From contig JBFLKU010000027.1 in the NCBI GenBank assembly GCA_040883315.1, positions 1 through 64,000 on the forward strand: a stretch of DNA of 64,000 nt. Reading direction: 5' to 3'. Position numbers and translations under genes: made by a program. The stretch is from JAFGUF01 sp040883315. Its GTDB lineage: Bacteria; Bacillota; Clostridia; Christensenellales; UMGS416. Positions 1 to 9,171 of the stretch are shown in pieces; position 1 is the stretch's first letter, and each line of letters opens with the position of its first letter. The notes beneath the pieces were generated by a model. It was not told the DNA's origin. It ran no database searches and was given only the letters and a program-made list of their open reading frames with translations.

Positions 1-99
1 GAAAACATGAAGACAGTTTGCATTCCGAAAATCATGGAGAACAAAGAGTTTTTGGATAAAAAAAGAAACGAATATAAAGAGTATAATCCGAGCTATTGA
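1..99 (+). CDS. 3' end of an unidentified protein (partial)
   Basis: An open frame enters from the left edge and runs 32 codons to a TGA at 97-99. The tail is charged and polar and ends in Asn-Pro-Ser-Tyr. A rho-independent terminator follows 43 bases later, which supports this being the true end of a gene on the plus strand. Too little is present to name a family, and I do not recognise the sequence. Confidence 0.55.
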   Translation, partial: ENMKTVCIPKIMENKEFLDKKRNEYKEYNPSY

Positions 100-142
100 T
101 CTTTCGCTAGAATTAGTAAAGCAAAATAAATATATGAATTGG

Positions 143-169
143 AAGGCGTTTTTTTAACGCCTTTTTTGT
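143..169 (+). terminator. rho-independent terminator
   Basis: An eight-base stem AAGGCGTT (143-150) pairs with AACGCCTT (156-163) across a T-rich loop and runs into a T tract. It ends the partial gene at the left edge. The next 110 bases to the convergent regulator gene show nothing else that I can support. Confidence 0.85.
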
Positions 170-279
170 TTTGAATTTGTGGGCTCGTGTTTCTTCAGTG
201 AAATTATTGTTTTGGTCTAATATTATAAATTGCAAAGATTGGAATATTGGGCAGCAATTAATATTAAGGCTACAGTAAA

Positions 280-2244
280 TTATGCGGTATGCTTATTATG
301 CAGCTCTTTTGTTAAATAGTCCAGCAAGGTATCTTTCGCTTTTATATGATTTATCACATCAGCAGTATATTTTTCACTATATATATCTGATAACAATTTA
401 AAAATCAATGTATATTCATCAGGATGGAAAGCGGCCAATATGATTGTCCTGATTTTGTGTCCGTTCCATATAATTCTATGGTCAAGCGTAGCAACCGACA
501 ATGATGTTTTTGTGCTTGGACGAAAAGAATACGCCAGCACAATCCCTGGCTGAAATGCAAACGGAATAATAGACTCTCTGGTAAATAAATCTTCTAAATA
601 GTCTTCGGTAACATAATTATCTTTTTCAAAGTCATTGCAAAGATTTCTTAAAACTTCATATTTGTCATCCCATCCCATGCATTCGTGCCAGGAGGCATTC
701 TCCAAAAGCGTTAGCAGGGATTGCGTATTTGGTGCCGATAGATCGTTAATCCTTTTGCGATCAATATATTTTGATATACTTGCATAATCAGAGGATGTAA
801 CAAACGGTGTAATCCGAATAATCTGTGCTTGGTTAGGCGTGTTAATAGTCATGTTTGTTGTAGTTATTACTAAATCAGTGTTTTCGAAATCATATACTTT
901 TCTTGCGTTAATCGGAAGCAGGGCAACAATATCTATGAAGTTATCGAAAGAAGCCAATATTTTTCTTTTAATAGACCATGTTATATACAGGTTCAGATGG
1001 CTGCATATAATTGTTTTCAGTTTTGATCCCTGAATTGTCTTATTCAAGAACTCCATTGCGCCCGATATGCAGAATGCCAGATAAAGCAGCTCCGGCTGGT
1101 TAAGATATGATCCTATATATTCTTTTGCGAATGGCTGGAACAGATATGCTATTTCATATTCTATCAAAAGATTTGACCGGGCAATATCCTGACTTACCTG
1201 AAACATATTAAAAATGTGCATCGGCGACTGGAGATAACGAATATACTGTAGCAATGTTATATAGAAATCTTCATCATTTAGCAAATTAATGCTAAAAAAT
1301 TCACTAACCTTTTGCAGGTATTCATCAGCAACCGATATTATGTCTCTATGAAAAAAATCAGATACTGTATCAAAATTAAGCTTTGAAGCATCCATTAGGC
1401 GGCTATTAGATATATGCAGGTATATCTCGTTTCGTTCCGCAACATTGAAAGAGCATTTTAAAATGTCCTCCAATTTGTCAAATAGGCTATCTACTGCCTC
1501 CGAGACAAGCTTATCATCCTTTTCAATATCTTTAAATTCATCTAGTTGGTGTCCGTTTAATATTCGAATGTGCATAATTGTTATAGATAAGTTAAGCAGA
1601 ACGAGATTAGTATCTTCAAGCTGGATTTGATAAACACTTAAGCACTTGGTGACTTCGTTTATAATCAGATTCATATCTTTTTCGTCAATGTATTGATAGT
1701 TAAAAAGGATATTTCCTTTATAATTATAATTCCAGCCAGAATGTATTAAAAGATTGAGTACTGAGCGCCTTTTTCTTTCGTTTTTTTCAAATTCAATAAA
1801 GCTCTTCTTCTGTGATAACTGAATAAAGGGAAACTCATGAACATATTTTTTTTTCAAATACATTAAATCATGTTCCAAAGTGGTGTGGCTGACGTGCATT
1901 TCATCTTCAAGATCGTATAGATTGATTGGAATCTCCGAAAGACATAGCTGCATTGTCAAATAGTGCACTCTTTCTTCTCTGGACAAAAAGGAATCGTCCA
2001 TTTTTTTTAAGGCATCCAAAGCGAGAGGATTATCAATATTTAATAGATAACCTCTGCTTTTCAGCGAAGAAATATGTATATTGTTTTCGGCGAGTTTTGC
2101 ATTGATTTCTGATATATCGTTGCGGATTGTGCGGGGAGAAACGCGCAAGAATTTAGCCAGCTCAGAACCAGTGATATAGCTTGTCTGGCTCTGTAAAAAC
2201 TGCAAAAGTTGCCTTTGCCGAATTGACAAATACTTGGATGACAT
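280..2244 (-). CDS. PRD-domain transcriptional regulator (BglG/MtlR-like, DNA-binding type)
   Basis: About 655 residues with the layout of PTS-regulated activators: two N-terminal helix-turn-helix segments (roughly residues 5-60 and 90-150), two PRD-like helical domains (about 185-410), a short EIIB-like domain and a C-terminal EIIA-like domain. Such proteins normally activate sugar genes and are controlled by phosphorylation of conserved histidines. Here the expected PRD histidines look replaced (Asn in LLNLSITIMH, Cys in LAFCISGAMEF), and the EIIA-like part has a Gln-Pro where Pro-His is usual. It may therefore respond to something other than PTS phosphate. I prefer the ATG at 2244 over the upstream TTG at 2265. 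It is divergent from the aldolase operon, a likely target. Confidence 0.8.
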   Translation of the reverse strand: MSSKYLSIRQRQLLQFLQSQTSYITGSELAKFLRVSPRTIRNDISEINAKLAENNIHISSLKSRGYLLNIDNPLALDALKKMDDSFLSREERVHYLTMQLCLSEIPINLYDLEDEMHVSHTTLEHDLMYLKKKYVHEFPFIQLSQKKSFIEFEKNERKRRSVLNLLIHSGWNYNYKGNILFNYQYIDEKDMNLIINEVTKCLSVYQIQLEDTNLVLLNLSITIMHIRILNGHQLDEFKDIEKDDKLVSEAVDSLFDKLEDILKCSFNVAERNEIYLHISNSRLMDASKLNFDTVSDFFHRDIISVADEYLQKVSEFFSINLLNDEDFYITLLQYIRYLQSPMHIFNMFQVSQDIARSNLLIEYEIAYLFQPFAKEYIGSYLNQPELLYLAFCISGAMEFLNKTIQGSKLKTIICSHLNLYITWSIKRKILASFDNFIDIVALLPINARKVYDFENTDLVITTTNMTINTPNQAQIIRITPFVTSSDYASISKYIDRKRINDLSAPNTQSLLTLLENASWHECMGWDDKYEVLRNLCNDFEKDNYVTEDYLEDLFTRESIIPFAFQPGIVLAYSFRPSTKTSLSVATLDHRIIWNGHKIRTIILAAFHPDEYTLIFKLLSDIYSEKYTADVINHIKAKDTLLDYLTKELHNKHTA

Positions 2245-2380
2245 TACACTGCTCACTTTCTGCAAATCTTAATCTGATTTAATAGTATCAAATATATAAC
2301 TTTTAGTAAAGACTTCTTTTGTTTGATTATTTTGATTTTAACAATAAGAAAATTTCCGCTTGTTAATGGAAAAAAGCAAT

Positions 2381-2410
2381 TTGTATATATAGCGATTTTT
2401 AGACTATATT
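2381..2410 (+). promoter_or_regulatory. possible promoter of the aldolase operon
   Basis: TTGTAT at 2381-2386 and TATATT at 2405-2410 are separated by 18 bases, in the divergent gap between the PRD regulator and the aldolase gene. Both boxes depart from consensus, as would fit an activator-dependent promoter. The region is very AT-rich, so a chance match is possible. Confidence 0.3.
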
Positions 2411-2444
2411 TAATCATATAAGTGGGCTTTAGGAGGCTATATTA

Positions 2445-3080
2445 ATGAAATACGAAAAAATAAGAAAACAAGTATTAGAGGCAATATTAGAAGCAGTAGA
2501 TTTGGGCTTGATTAACGGCACTTCCGGCAACATAGCTTTGCAGGATGATGACGAAAGCGTTATCGCTATTACACCTAGCGGAATTGCATACAAAACAATG
2601 CAAGCACAAGACATTGCTATAGTAGATATGAATGGAAAATGGATAGACGGCGAGTATAAGCCATCTTCAGAGCTTCCAATGCACTCTGCTGTTATAAGGG
2701 CCAGAAAAGACGTAAAAGCAACAGTGCACACACATGGTATGTTTGCTACTATTGCAGCTATGGCAGGCGAATTGCTGCCAACAACACCACCTCAAGCAGA
2801 GTTTGTTCCTGTAAACATTGTTCCTTTCACTATGCCCGGCAGCAATGACTTGGCTGATATTGTTGTTAACACAATGGGGGATGGCCGCGCTGTATTGATG
2901 AAAAACCACGGTATGATTTGCTGCGGTAAAAATATGAAGGCAGCAATGGCAGCAACCATTTACATAGAAGAAATGGCAAAAACAGCATACTATGCCAAAC
3001 TAGCAGGTGTATATGAGCCGCTACCTGAAGAAGCAGTAAAGAAGATGAAAGAATTAATTGCTGCAGACCAAGCTGTATAA
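2445..3080 (+). CDS. class II aldolase/adducin family protein
   Basis: A 211-residue cytosolic protein of the L-fuculose-phosphate aldolase / L-ribulose-5-phosphate 4-epimerase family, of typical length. Zn ligands are visible: His95 and His97 in VHTHG and His155 in KNHG, with an acidic Glu76 in SSELPMH. The SGN and TPSG segments near the N terminus match the phosphate-binding loops of the family. These enzymes cleave or epimerise a phosphorylated sugar or a related hydroxy acid through an enediolate. A strong AGGAGG precedes the ATG. It heads a three-gene run with a hydroxyacid dehydrogenase and a flavoenzyme, and a sugar kinase lies just beyond. The exact substrate cannot be read from the sequence. 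Confidence 0.85.
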   Translation: MKYEKIRKQVLEAILEAVDLGLINGTSGNIALQDDDESVIAITPSGIAYKTMQAQDIAIVDMNGKWIDGEYKPSSELPMHSAVIRARKDVKATVHTHGMFATIAAMAGELLPTTPPQAEFVPVNIVPFTMPGSNDLADIVVNTMGDGRAVLMKNHGMICCGKNMKAAMAATIYIEEMAKTAYYAKLAGVYEPLPEEAVKKMKELIAADQAV

Positions 3081-3173
3081 AGGTAGTAATAGTCATTATA
3101 AAAATTACGATTAATTTTTTAGCTGACAATGGCATAGAACATGATTGTGTGAACACTTAGATACGGAGGAAAT

Positions 3174-4223
3174 ATGAAAAAGAAATTAGCACTTTGCACT
3201 CCAATTCCAGATAAAAAGATGAAAATGATAGAGGAATACTGTGATGTAACAATTTGCGGAGAGCTTAAACACGGAAAAGGCAATGTTACAGAGGAGCAGA
3301 CCAAAGCAGAATGCATTGGTAACGAAATAGTCGTTTTGGGAGATGAATATGCAGGTGAAGATACAATAAAAGCGTGGGCTGATGCGGGAATGAAATTTAT
3401 AGGTGTAGCAAAAGGAACACCTGTAACTGTTAATAATGATGCAATAAAGTCAGCAGGATTAGAGCTTTCCTATACTCCCGGCAGAAACAGAGTTGCTGTA
3501 GCGGAGTTTAATATTGGTCTAATGATTGCAGCTTCAAGAAATATTACATTAAGCAGCACTGGTCTGCAAAAAGGTGAGCATCTGGGTTCATCGGTTGAGA
3601 ATGTGTATGATGTTCCAGATGTTAAAAACGTTATATGGGGACCATTAGACGAAAACCATCCATTTATAGATTATGGAATAGGGTTTGAACTATACGGACG
3701 CACTTTGGGAATAGTGGGCTATGGAGCTATCGGCAGAGAAGTGGCAGTTCGTGCAATGGCATTTGGCATGGATATAATAGCATACGATCCATACTGTCCG
3801 GCAGAAACAATAGAAGCAGACGGCGGAAAGTCTGTAGACTTGGATACACTTCTTAGCCAAAGTGACATGATAAGCATTCACTTGCCTGTGCTGCCGCAGA
3901 CAAAGGGAATAGTGAACAAAGACTGGTTTTCAAAGATGAAGCCGACTGCATATGTTATAAACACAGCAAGAGCAGCAGTAATTGATCAGCAAGACTTTGT
4001 GGAAGCACTGCAAAATGGCACAATTGCAGGCGCAGCAGTAGACGTTTTCTGGCAAGAACCTATTCCTGCTAATCATCCTCTGCTATCAATGAGAAATGTA
4101 ACTTTAACTCCTCATATGGCTGGACTGACAACAGATGTTGACAGATGGTCAGGAGAAATGATGGGAGATGAGGTGCTGGCATACCTAGCAGAGAAACCAA
4201 GAAAATATATTTGGAAAAAATGA
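3174..4223 (+). CDS. D-isomer-specific 2-hydroxyacid dehydrogenase family protein
   Basis: A 349-residue NAD-dependent dehydrogenase of the phosphoglycerate / D-lactate dehydrogenase superfamily. The nucleotide-binding loop GYGAIG lies at about residues 182-187, followed by the acidic Asp205. The catalytic set is present: Arg266 in INTARAAV, Glu295 in FWQEP and His314 in TPHMAG. It interconverts a 2-oxo acid and a D-2-hydroxy acid. It sits between a class II aldolase and an ene-reductase-like flavoprotein, so it may reduce or oxidise a C3-C6 acid made by the aldolase. A GGAGG site lies just upstream of the ATG. The substrate is unknown. Confidence 0.85.
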   Translation: MKKKLALCTPIPDKKMKMIEEYCDVTICGELKHGKGNVTEEQTKAECIGNEIVVLGDEYAGEDTIKAWADAGMKFIGVAKGTPVTVNNDAIKSAGLELSYTPGRNRVAVAEFNIGLMIAASRNITLSSTGLQKGEHLGSSVENVYDVPDVKNVIWGPLDENHPFIDYGIGFELYGRTLGIVGYGAIGREVAVRAMAFGMDIIAYDPYCPAETIEADGGKSVDLDTLLSQSDMISIHLPVLPQTKGIVNKDWFSKMKPTAYVINTARAAVIDQQDFVEALQNGTIAGAAVDVFWQEPIPANHPLLSMRNVTLTPHMAGLTTDVDRWSGEMMGDEVLAYLAEKPRKYIWKK

Positions 4224-4254
4224 TTATAAATATGATTAATCGATGGAGAAAAAA

Positions 4255-6225
4255 ATGAATAATCAAAAAAACGAAGCTAATGCAAAATTTCCGAATCTCT
4301 TTTCGCCGATAAGAATTGGAAATATAAAATTTAAAAATAGAATAATGGCCTCACCTACCAGCCCAAGTATGATTACTGAAAAAGGGCATTTTACACCAGA
4401 GATTATTGCCTATCTCGAAGAGAAGGCTATGGGCGGCGTAAGCGTGGTTACATATGGAGAGTCTATTGTGCACTCTGCTACAGGCAAATCTCACAATAAG
4501 CAATTACAGCTTGATTCATTCGGAGTAAAGCAAATGCTGGCAGAGGCTGCACGTGCTATCCATAATGCCGGTGCATATGCAAATATTCAGCTGTCTCACG
4601 GTGGCAAATACGGAGGATTGGTAAGCGTAGGTGGCGACATTAACTGCTGCGAAATAGCATATGGACCAAGTGCAGAAACCACACCATTTGGTGAAGTTAT
4701 CGAGATGCCCAAAGAACTGATACATGAAATAATAGAATCCTACGGGAAGGCTGCGAAGCTATGTAAGGACTGCGGATTTGACATGGTTCAGGTTCATATG
4801 GCACACGGATGGCTTTTTTCTCAATTCCTTTCTCCTACTATGAATAAGAGAGAGGACGAATTCGGCGGAAGCCTTGAAAACCGTGCCAGATTTATGATTT
4901 TGGCATTAGATGCTGTACGTAAAGCAGTGGGTCCCCGTTTCCCGATAGAGGCAAGAATATCAGGAGATGACCTGACAGAAGATGGACTTAACATGGAAGA
5001 ATGCGTAAAAGTAGCACAGATGATAGATGACAAGGTAGACTTATTTAATGTATCCTGCGGAAATCATGAAGACGGTGCAGTATTCTGCAGAACTCATCCT
5101 TCGGCATTCTATCCAAGGGGAGTGAATGTATATCTTTCAGCGGAAATAAAAAAGCATGTAAATACACCGGTTGCATGCGTTGGTTCATTAAATGACCCTG
5201 CACACATGGAGGAAATAATAGCAACGGGACAGGCTGACATTGTCGAGCTTGGCCGTGCACTTCTGGCAGACCCATATCTGCCAAAGAAAGCAAAGGAAGG
5301 CAATGAAAAAGATATTACTTATTGCCTAAGGTGCTATGAATGCTTTGAAGAGACATCAAGATCAGAAACCTTGAAATGCGTAGTAAACCCAACCATGGGG
5401 CAGCAGCTTGCTGAAAAATTCCCAAGAAAAGCTCCAGAGCGCAAAAAGAAAGTACTGATAATAGGCGGCGGCCCTGCAGGAATGCAAGCGGCAATTACAT
5501 CTGCACAAAGGGGACACGACGTAACCTTAGTAGAAAAAAGCGGCGAACTGGGAGGAAATTTGATTCCAGGAGGAGCTGCATACTTTAAGCAGGATATTCA
5601 CAAACTGAAAGAAGTGCTTATAGGCAGGCTGAAAAAGACAAACGCAAAGGTGATTTTGAATAAAGAAGCCACAATAGATTATGTGAAAAAGTTCAATCCA
5701 GAGGTGCTATTTATTGCAATAGGCTCTGAAGAGATAGTTCCGCCTATTCCGGGGATTGATTTGCCCCATGTGGTGTCAGCAAAAGATGCAGAACTGCATC
5801 CTGAGAAGCTGGGCAAAAGAGTGGCGATAGTAGGAGGGGGATTAGTAGGCTCCGAAATTGCAATTTCACTTAATCACGAAGGCAAGGAATGCTCAATTAT
5901 CGAAATGAAGCCGGTGCTTGCAGAGGAAGTAAATTCATTCTATAGAGGCGGATTTTTGCCAAATGTCGAAAAGGCAGCAAATATCTATCTTGGTTCTAGA
6001 GTGAAGGCTATCACAAAAGAAGGTGTTGAATGCACAGGTGAAAACGGAGATTTTTTAGTAGAAGCTGATAGTATAATAAGAGCGACAGGATACAAATCTC
6101 CATATGCCAAAGTGGATAAATACGCTGAGCTGGCAAGTGAATACTATATTATTGGTGATTGCAAAAATGTAGGAAGAATTTATGAAGCGCTGAACAATGG
6201 ATATTTCTCAGCGATGTGCGTATAG
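4255..6225 (+). CDS. NADH:flavin oxidoreductase, Old Yellow Enzyme / 2,4-dienoyl-CoA reductase type
   Basis: About 656 residues in the three-part plan of clostridial 2-enoate and 2,4-dienoyl-CoA reductases. An FMN TIM barrel comes first (to about 340, with HGGKYGG and the VHMAHGWLFSQFLSP stretch). A Cys cluster for a 4Fe-4S centre follows near 357 (C-x2-C-x2-C, with a fourth Cys about 11 residues on). An FAD domain (GGGPAG near 402) and an NAD(P)H domain (GGGLVG near 526) complete it. Such enzymes pass hydride from NADH to a C=C bond next to a carbonyl. I chose the ATG at 4255 because GGAG sits six bases before it. It is last in the aldolase operon. Given the phloroglucinol genes nearby, reduction of an unsaturated aromatic side chain or flavonoid-like substrate is possible but unproved. 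Confidence 0.85.
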   Translation: MNNQKNEANAKFPNLFSPIRIGNIKFKNRIMASPTSPSMITEKGHFTPEIIAYLEEKAMGGVSVVTYGESIVHSATGKSHNKQLQLDSFGVKQMLAEAARAIHNAGAYANIQLSHGGKYGGLVSVGGDINCCEIAYGPSAETTPFGEVIEMPKELIHEIIESYGKAAKLCKDCGFDMVQVHMAHGWLFSQFLSPTMNKREDEFGGSLENRARFMILALDAVRKAVGPRFPIEARISGDDLTEDGLNMEECVKVAQMIDDKVDLFNVSCGNHEDGAVFCRTHPSAFYPRGVNVYLSAEIKKHVNTPVACVGSLNDPAHMEEIIATGQADIVELGRALLADPYLPKKAKEGNEKDITYCLRCYECFEETSRSETLKCVVNPTMGQQLAEKFPRKAPERKKKVLIIGGGPAGMQAAITSAQRGHDVTLVEKSGELGGNLIPGGAAYFKQDIHKLKEVLIGRLKKTNAKVILNKEATIDYVKKFNPEVLFIAIGSEEIVPPIPGIDLPHVVSAKDAELHPEKLGKRVAIVGGGLVGSEIAISLNHEGKECSIIEMKPVLAEEVNSFYRGGFLPNVEKAANIYLGSRVKAITKEGVECTGENGDFLVEADSIIRATGYKSPYAKVDKYAELASEYYIIGDCKNVGRIYEALNNGYFSAMCV

Positions 6226-6250
6226 AAAAGTAGTGCAATAAGAATATATA

Positions 6251-6289
6251 AAAAACCCGATTTGGCAGATTGTGCTGAATCGGGTTTTT
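6251..6289. terminator. bidirectional terminator between convergent genes
   Basis: AAAAACCCGAT (6251-6261) pairs with ATCGGGTTTTT (6279-6289) around a 17-base loop. The A run on one side and the T run on the other let it work in both directions. It lies between the flavoenzyme gene and the convergent kinase gene, so it can end both. Confidence 0.9.
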
Positions 6290-6330
6290 AGGTGGATAAT
6301 ATAGTAAGAATAAGTGTAGCAAATTAGGTT

Positions 6331-7887
6331 TTAGAAGGATTTCATTGTCTCCTCTAGCTGAATAAGGTCAGAATCAAGGTGTTTGTACATATTTATGTAG
6401 AAAGGATATAATTTATTGTATTTTTCTACCCATTCAGAGTTAGGCTCTATTATTTCCTTTGCTTTAACGAACTTATCAATTGCTTCTGCTAAATCGGGGA
6501 ATACACCCACTTTATGTCCTACAATTAATGCTGCACCAAACGGGACATCTCCGGAGTCCTCATCTAAAATGTGCACCGGCATATTTAGCACAGATGCCTT
6601 TATTTGAGACCATGTTCTGCTTTTTGCACCGCCCCCTGTTATTCGGAATGTTTTTGGGTCAGCACCGGATTCTTTCACAGTCTCTATGACGTGGCGTAGC
6701 GCAAATGCAGTGCCTTCAAAGATGGAACGAATAAAATCCCTTTTTGTAGAGTTTAGTGACATGCCTATAAACATACCTTTTGAATGAGTATTCCAAAGAG
6801 GGGCTCTCTCTCCTACGAGATATGGAAAATATAGTAGTCCATTTGAACCAACTGGGGATTCGAGAGCTATTTTGTTTAAATAGCTGTATACATTTTCGTT
6901 GTTTTCATCTGCGAAGTCTTTTTCTTCCTTGCCGAGGGTATCAAGATACCATTTGATCGAAGCGCCGCTTGTATTAACAGGAGCATCAAAAACATATGGC
7001 ATGGTTTCGATAGCACATGGCTTAGTTACAATTGGTATGTCTGTTGCACTTGCTTTGCTGTGTCCTATAAATACCAATGAAGTGGTTCCGGATGATTCAC
7101 CAGCTTGTCCTATTTGGCTGATGCCTGCTGCATACATGGATGCCATGGCATCACATGCACCAGCTACAACGGGTATACCGGTGACTAGCCCAGTTTCTTT
7201 GGCGGCAGACTCAGTCACAGTTCCTATTATTTCATCTACCGGAAGAGGCTCCGGCATTATCTCGACTAGATTGATATCTAATGCTTTTGATATTTCCTTT
7301 GACCATTTCAAGGTTTTGATGTCAAGGCATTGTGAACGTACAGCCTGATCTACATCGGCAGACATATTTCCTGTCAGCTTATAGTTGACATATGAATTTG
7401 CCTGCAGCACTTTATAGGTCTTGTCAAAAAGTTCGGGCTCATTTTGCTTGAACCATAAAAGCTTGTTTGGCAGAAAGGCAACATCTGGCTGACCACCGAC
7501 AATAGAAGTGAATTTCTTTTTTCCTACTTTGTCCAGAATGTAATTCAGCTGCTGTGATGAACGATTATCCATCCATATTATGGCATTTCGTAAAGGTACA
7601 CCGTTTATGTCAACGGGCAGCATTGTGACTGTATGAGAACTGATGCAGATTCCGCGAATTCTGTTTACAACTTCTGTGCCTGCAGAGGCAGTAATATCTT
7701 TTAGAATGGATACGATGTTTGTCCACCATTGGTCTGCGTTCTGCTCAGCCATGTTAGCACCGGGCAAAATAAGGTCGTTTGCTCTGGAAGCAGAGGCTGC
7801 GACTTTGCCGGATTCGGACAATATAATGGCTTTAATATTGGTAGTACCTAAATCCATTCCTATAACATAATTGTTTTCGGTTTTCAT
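6331..7887 (-). CDS. FGGY-family carbohydrate kinase (xylulokinase-like)
   Basis: About 518 residues with both FGGY actin-like domains. The N-terminal phosphate loop reads MDLGTTNIKA, an SSHT segment lies near residue 100, and a glycine-rich ATP-site motif RITGGGAKS sits in the second half. Length and pattern are closest to xylulokinases, which phosphorylate a ketose or polyol with ATP, but the family has many substrates. I place the start at 7887 because AGGAGA lies nine bases upstream. An upstream ATG at 7947 would put a 22-bp palindrome inside the coding region. It is convergent with the aldolase operon and divergent from the large run at 8064, so it may belong to either pathway. Confidence 0.85.
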   Translation of the reverse strand: MKTENNYVIGMDLGTTNIKAIILSESGKVAASASRANDLILPGANMAEQNADQWWTNIVSILKDITASAGTEVVNRIRGICISSHTVTMLPVDINGVPLRNAIIWMDNRSSQQLNYILDKVGKKKFTSIVGGQPDVAFLPNKLLWFKQNEPELFDKTYKVLQANSYVNYKLTGNMSADVDQAVRSQCLDIKTLKWSKEISKALDINLVEIMPEPLPVDEIIGTVTESAAKETGLVTGIPVVAGACDAMASMYAAGISQIGQAGESSGTTSLVFIGHSKASATDIPIVTKPCAIETMPYVFDAPVNTSGASIKWYLDTLGKEEKDFADENNENVYSYLNKIALESPVGSNGLLYFPYLVGERAPLWNTHSKGMFIGMSLNSTKRDFIRSIFEGTAFALRHVIETVKESGADPKTFRITGGGAKSRTWSQIKASVLNMPVHILDEDSGDVPFGAALIVGHKVGVFPDLAEAIDKFVKAKEIIEPNSEWVEKYNKLYPFYINMYKHLDSDLIQLEETMKSF

Positions 7888-7910
7888 CAACACTTCTCCT
7901 TGATTATTTT

Positions 7911-7932
7911 GTATATAATCACGATTATATAC
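7911..7932. promoter_or_regulatory. 22-bp palindrome, probable operator of the kinase gene
   Basis: The ten bases GTATATAATC (7911-7920) and GATTATATAC (7923-7932) form a perfect inverted repeat with a 2-base centre, about 24 bases before the kinase ATG. On the kinase strand a TATAAT and a TTGAGA/TAGTAT pair (17-base gap) lie on or beside it. A repressor bound here would block transcription or elongation. I see no second exact copy near the divergent promoter. Confidence 0.55.
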
Positions 7933-7993
7933 TATTTCTTTTTTCATATTTTCTCAAAGCATTTTTTACCGTTATAAAGAGGAAAAAGTTTAT

Positions 7994-8022
7994 TTGAGGA
8001 TAAAACGCACGATGATTATACT
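7994..8022 (+). promoter_or_regulatory. sigma-70-type promoter of the long catabolic operon
   Basis: TTGAGG (7994-7999) and TATACT (8017-8022) are separated by 17 bases, and the alcohol dehydrogenase start lies 41 bases after the -10 box. No terminator is visible in the run that follows up to 23676, so this promoter may serve some or all of those genes. Confidence 0.65.
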
Positions 8023-8063
8023 ATTAATATATATGTACAATAATAAAAGGAGAATATGCTCTG

Positions 8064-9131
8064 GTGAAAGATATAGGCAGAAACAAAATGAAAGCTGCAT
8101 TAATGTATGGACCAAACGACATTAAAGTAGAATTGATAGATAGACCTGAATGTCCTAGAGACGGTTTAATTTTGAAAGTAATGGCAGTTGGGCTTTGCGG
8201 TTCGGATATTCGCAACCTGACAAGCGACTCCAGAAAAGGCGACTATCCATTTATATATGGGCACGAGATTGTAGGTGTAGTAGAGGAGATAGGCGAAGAT
8301 CAGACTACATATAAGCTGGGCGATAGGCTATTTCTATTCCCGGGCACATATTGCATGAAATGTGACTACTGCATTAGCGGACACAGTGAGAACTGCACAA
8401 GTGTGGAAAAGGGACTGGCTGGCACAGGCGGCTTTGCACAGTATGTTGCCGTTAAGGGCAAAAAGATTGAGCTTGGTGGAATTTATTATATACCTGATGA
8501 TGTAACATTTGAAGCTGCCAGTCTTGGCGAGCCGCTGACTTCTGTGTTTGCATGCCTCGAAAATATAGAGGTCGGATACAGCGATACACTGGTTATAGTT
8601 GGTGCAGGTCCAATAGGATGCTTCATGACACAGCTAGCAAAGATGCGTGGTGCAAAGCGCGTTATCATGATAGATATTAATGACAAGCGCCTTGAAAAGT
8701 CGAAAGAATTCGGTGCGGACAATTTGATAAACAGCACCATTGAAGACCCTGTGGAAGCGGTAAAAAATCTTACCAACAGATTGGGAGCTGATAAAGTGAT
8801 ATCGGCTAATCCATCTACAAAGGCACAGGAGCAGTGCATAATGATGACGAAAATGGGAGGATTGGTCGTTTTGTTTGGCGGTGTGCCAAAAGGCGAACTT
8901 ACAAAGATTGATTCTAATTACATTCACTACAACAACATTTGGATTAAAGGACACTTTGGAGCATCATACAGCCAATCCAAGCGTGCATATGAGCTGGCGA
9001 TATCTAAGGAATTTCCTACAGATAAATTTATAACTCACAAATTGCCTTTAGATGAAATAAATGAAGGTATAGAATTGACCAAGACTGGGGAAGCTTTGAA
9101 AGTAGTATTACTTCCTTTTGAAGAACAGTGA
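8064..9131 (+). CDS. zinc-dependent medium-chain alcohol dehydrogenase
   Basis: A 355-residue MDR enzyme of the sorbitol/threonine dehydrogenase group. Catalytic zinc ligands are seen at Cys45 (GLCGSD), His67 and Glu68 (GHE). Structural zinc ligands are Cys97, Cys100, Cys103 and Cys111. A GAGPIG nucleotide loop lies near 175, followed by the acidic MIDIND, which favours NAD. It oxidises a polyol or alcohol to a ketone or aldehyde. The start is GTG at 8064, served by AAGGAG 11 bases upstream; the internal ATG eight codons later lacks a ribosome site. It is the first gene of the operon and is followed by an aldehyde oxidoreductase, so an alcohol-aldehyde-acid sequence is plausible. Confidence 0.85.
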   Translation: MKDIGRNKMKAALMYGPNDIKVELIDRPECPRDGLILKVMAVGLCGSDIRNLTSDSRKGDYPFIYGHEIVGVVEEIGEDQTTYKLGDRLFLFPGTYCMKCDYCISGHSENCTSVEKGLAGTGGFAQYVAVKGKKIELGGIYYIPDDVTFEAASLGEPLTSVFACLENIEVGYSDTLVIVGAGPIGCFMTQLAKMRGAKRVIMIDINDKRLEKSKEFGADNLINSTIEDPVEAVKNLTNRLGADKVISANPSTKAQEQCIMMTKMGGLVVLFGGVPKGELTKIDSNYIHYNNIWIKGHFGASYSQSKRAYELAISKEFPTDKFITHKLPLDEINEGIELTKTGEALKVVLLPFEEQ

Positions 9132-9171
9132 TATAAAATCAGAACTTATATAAGAGAGGAGAAGAGTGCCT

